64,000 nucleotides of DNA, taken from NCBI RefSeq assembly GCF_018224955.1, contig NZ_JAGTUU010000003.1, positions 434,001-498,000 on the forward strand, written 5' to 3'. This document shows, piece after piece, positions 63,949-64,000 of this stretch. A program made the position numbers and the translations under genes. How positions within the stretch are numbered: position 1 is the stretch's first letter; each line of letters starts with the position of its first letter. This stretch comes from Thetidibacter halocola (GTDB lineage: Bacteria; Pseudomonadota; Alphaproteobacteria; Rhodobacterales; Rhodobacteraceae). Below the pieces are notes generated by a model. The model was not told the DNA's origin and made no database searches. It saw only the letters and a list, made by a program, of their open reading frames with translations.

Positions 63949-64000
63949 ATGCATCACATTGAAAAGATCAAGCTGCGGCGGGTGCTGACGGTAATGGCCA
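63949..64000 (+). CDS. start of an unidentified gene (cut by window end)
   Basis: ATG at 63949 follows AAGGAGAG at good spacing and reads MHHIEKIKLRRVLTVMA to the window end. The basic N-terminus followed by a hydrophobic turn looks like the start of a signal peptide. Position after a dctBD-like pair would suit a TRAP-type periplasmic receptor (DctP), but 17 residues cannot establish this. Confidence 0.55.
   Translation, partial: MHHIEKIKLRRVLTVMA

Overview
The window looks like chromosomal DNA of a Rhodobacteraceae (Roseobacter/Rhodobacter-type) alphaproteobacterium. The evidence is very high GC content, the cysG-DUF2849-cysI-cysH-DUF934-fpr sulfur block, a single-cysteine DksA, TIGR02444 and DUF2927 proteins, a class II DAHP synthase and a CoxE-type VWA protein with a MoxR partner. 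Identifications come from reading translated frames and motifs; no database search was possible.

Layout. 1-8.5 kb is housekeeping: a DEAD-box helicase cut by the window edge, two overlapping family-2-like glycosyltransferases, tgt, a small basic protein, lon and two tRNA-Val genes. A short IS3-family transposase scar follows the second tRNA. 9-28.5 kb is a catabolic locus: an SBP-fold protein, an alpha/beta hydrolase, a TPP-dependent enzyme, a tripartite tricarboxylate (TTT) transporter with fused TctA-TctB, a UbiD decarboxylase with its UbiX flavin prenyltransferase, an AbrB-family membrane protein, a GntR regulator, and a molybdenum hydroxylase with two different large subunits, one FeS and one FAD subunit. 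A class II DAHP synthase closes the locus. Four intergenic regions in it carry the same TTGT...ACAA-type motif, which I read as one regulon, probably controlled by the GntR protein at 18.7 kb.

28.6-38 kb holds a TIGR02444 protein and then a second operon: GntR regulator, amidase, a dipeptide-type ABC transporter with both ATPases fused, and an acetamidase/formamidase. This suggests import and hydrolysis of an amide compound. 38.3-41.1 kb is decayed coding sequence with many frame changes and a perfect 17-bp hairpin. 41.2-47.8 kb carries VWA and MoxR proteins around a lipoprotein, GNAT, AEC transporter and VOC genes, then dksA. 47.8-51.2 kb has a flavin monooxygenase, XdhC and a molybdopterin-binding protein, which may serve the molybdenum hydroxylase. 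51.3-53.2 kb has infC with an AUA start and a membrane-anchored protein with a long Glu/Ala/Pro repeat. 53.2-59.4 kb is the assimilatory sulfate-reduction operon with a divergent Lrp-type regulator. The end has a cytochrome P450, a DctB-like kinase, a DctD-like regulator with a degraded ATPase domain, and the start of one more gene.

How the parts may work together (inference): the TTT system imports a carboxylate, the molybdenum hydroxylase and UbiD/UbiX hydroxylate and decarboxylate an aromatic or N-heteroaromatic acid, and the TPP enzyme and hydrolase act downstream. The substrate cannot be named from sequence alone.
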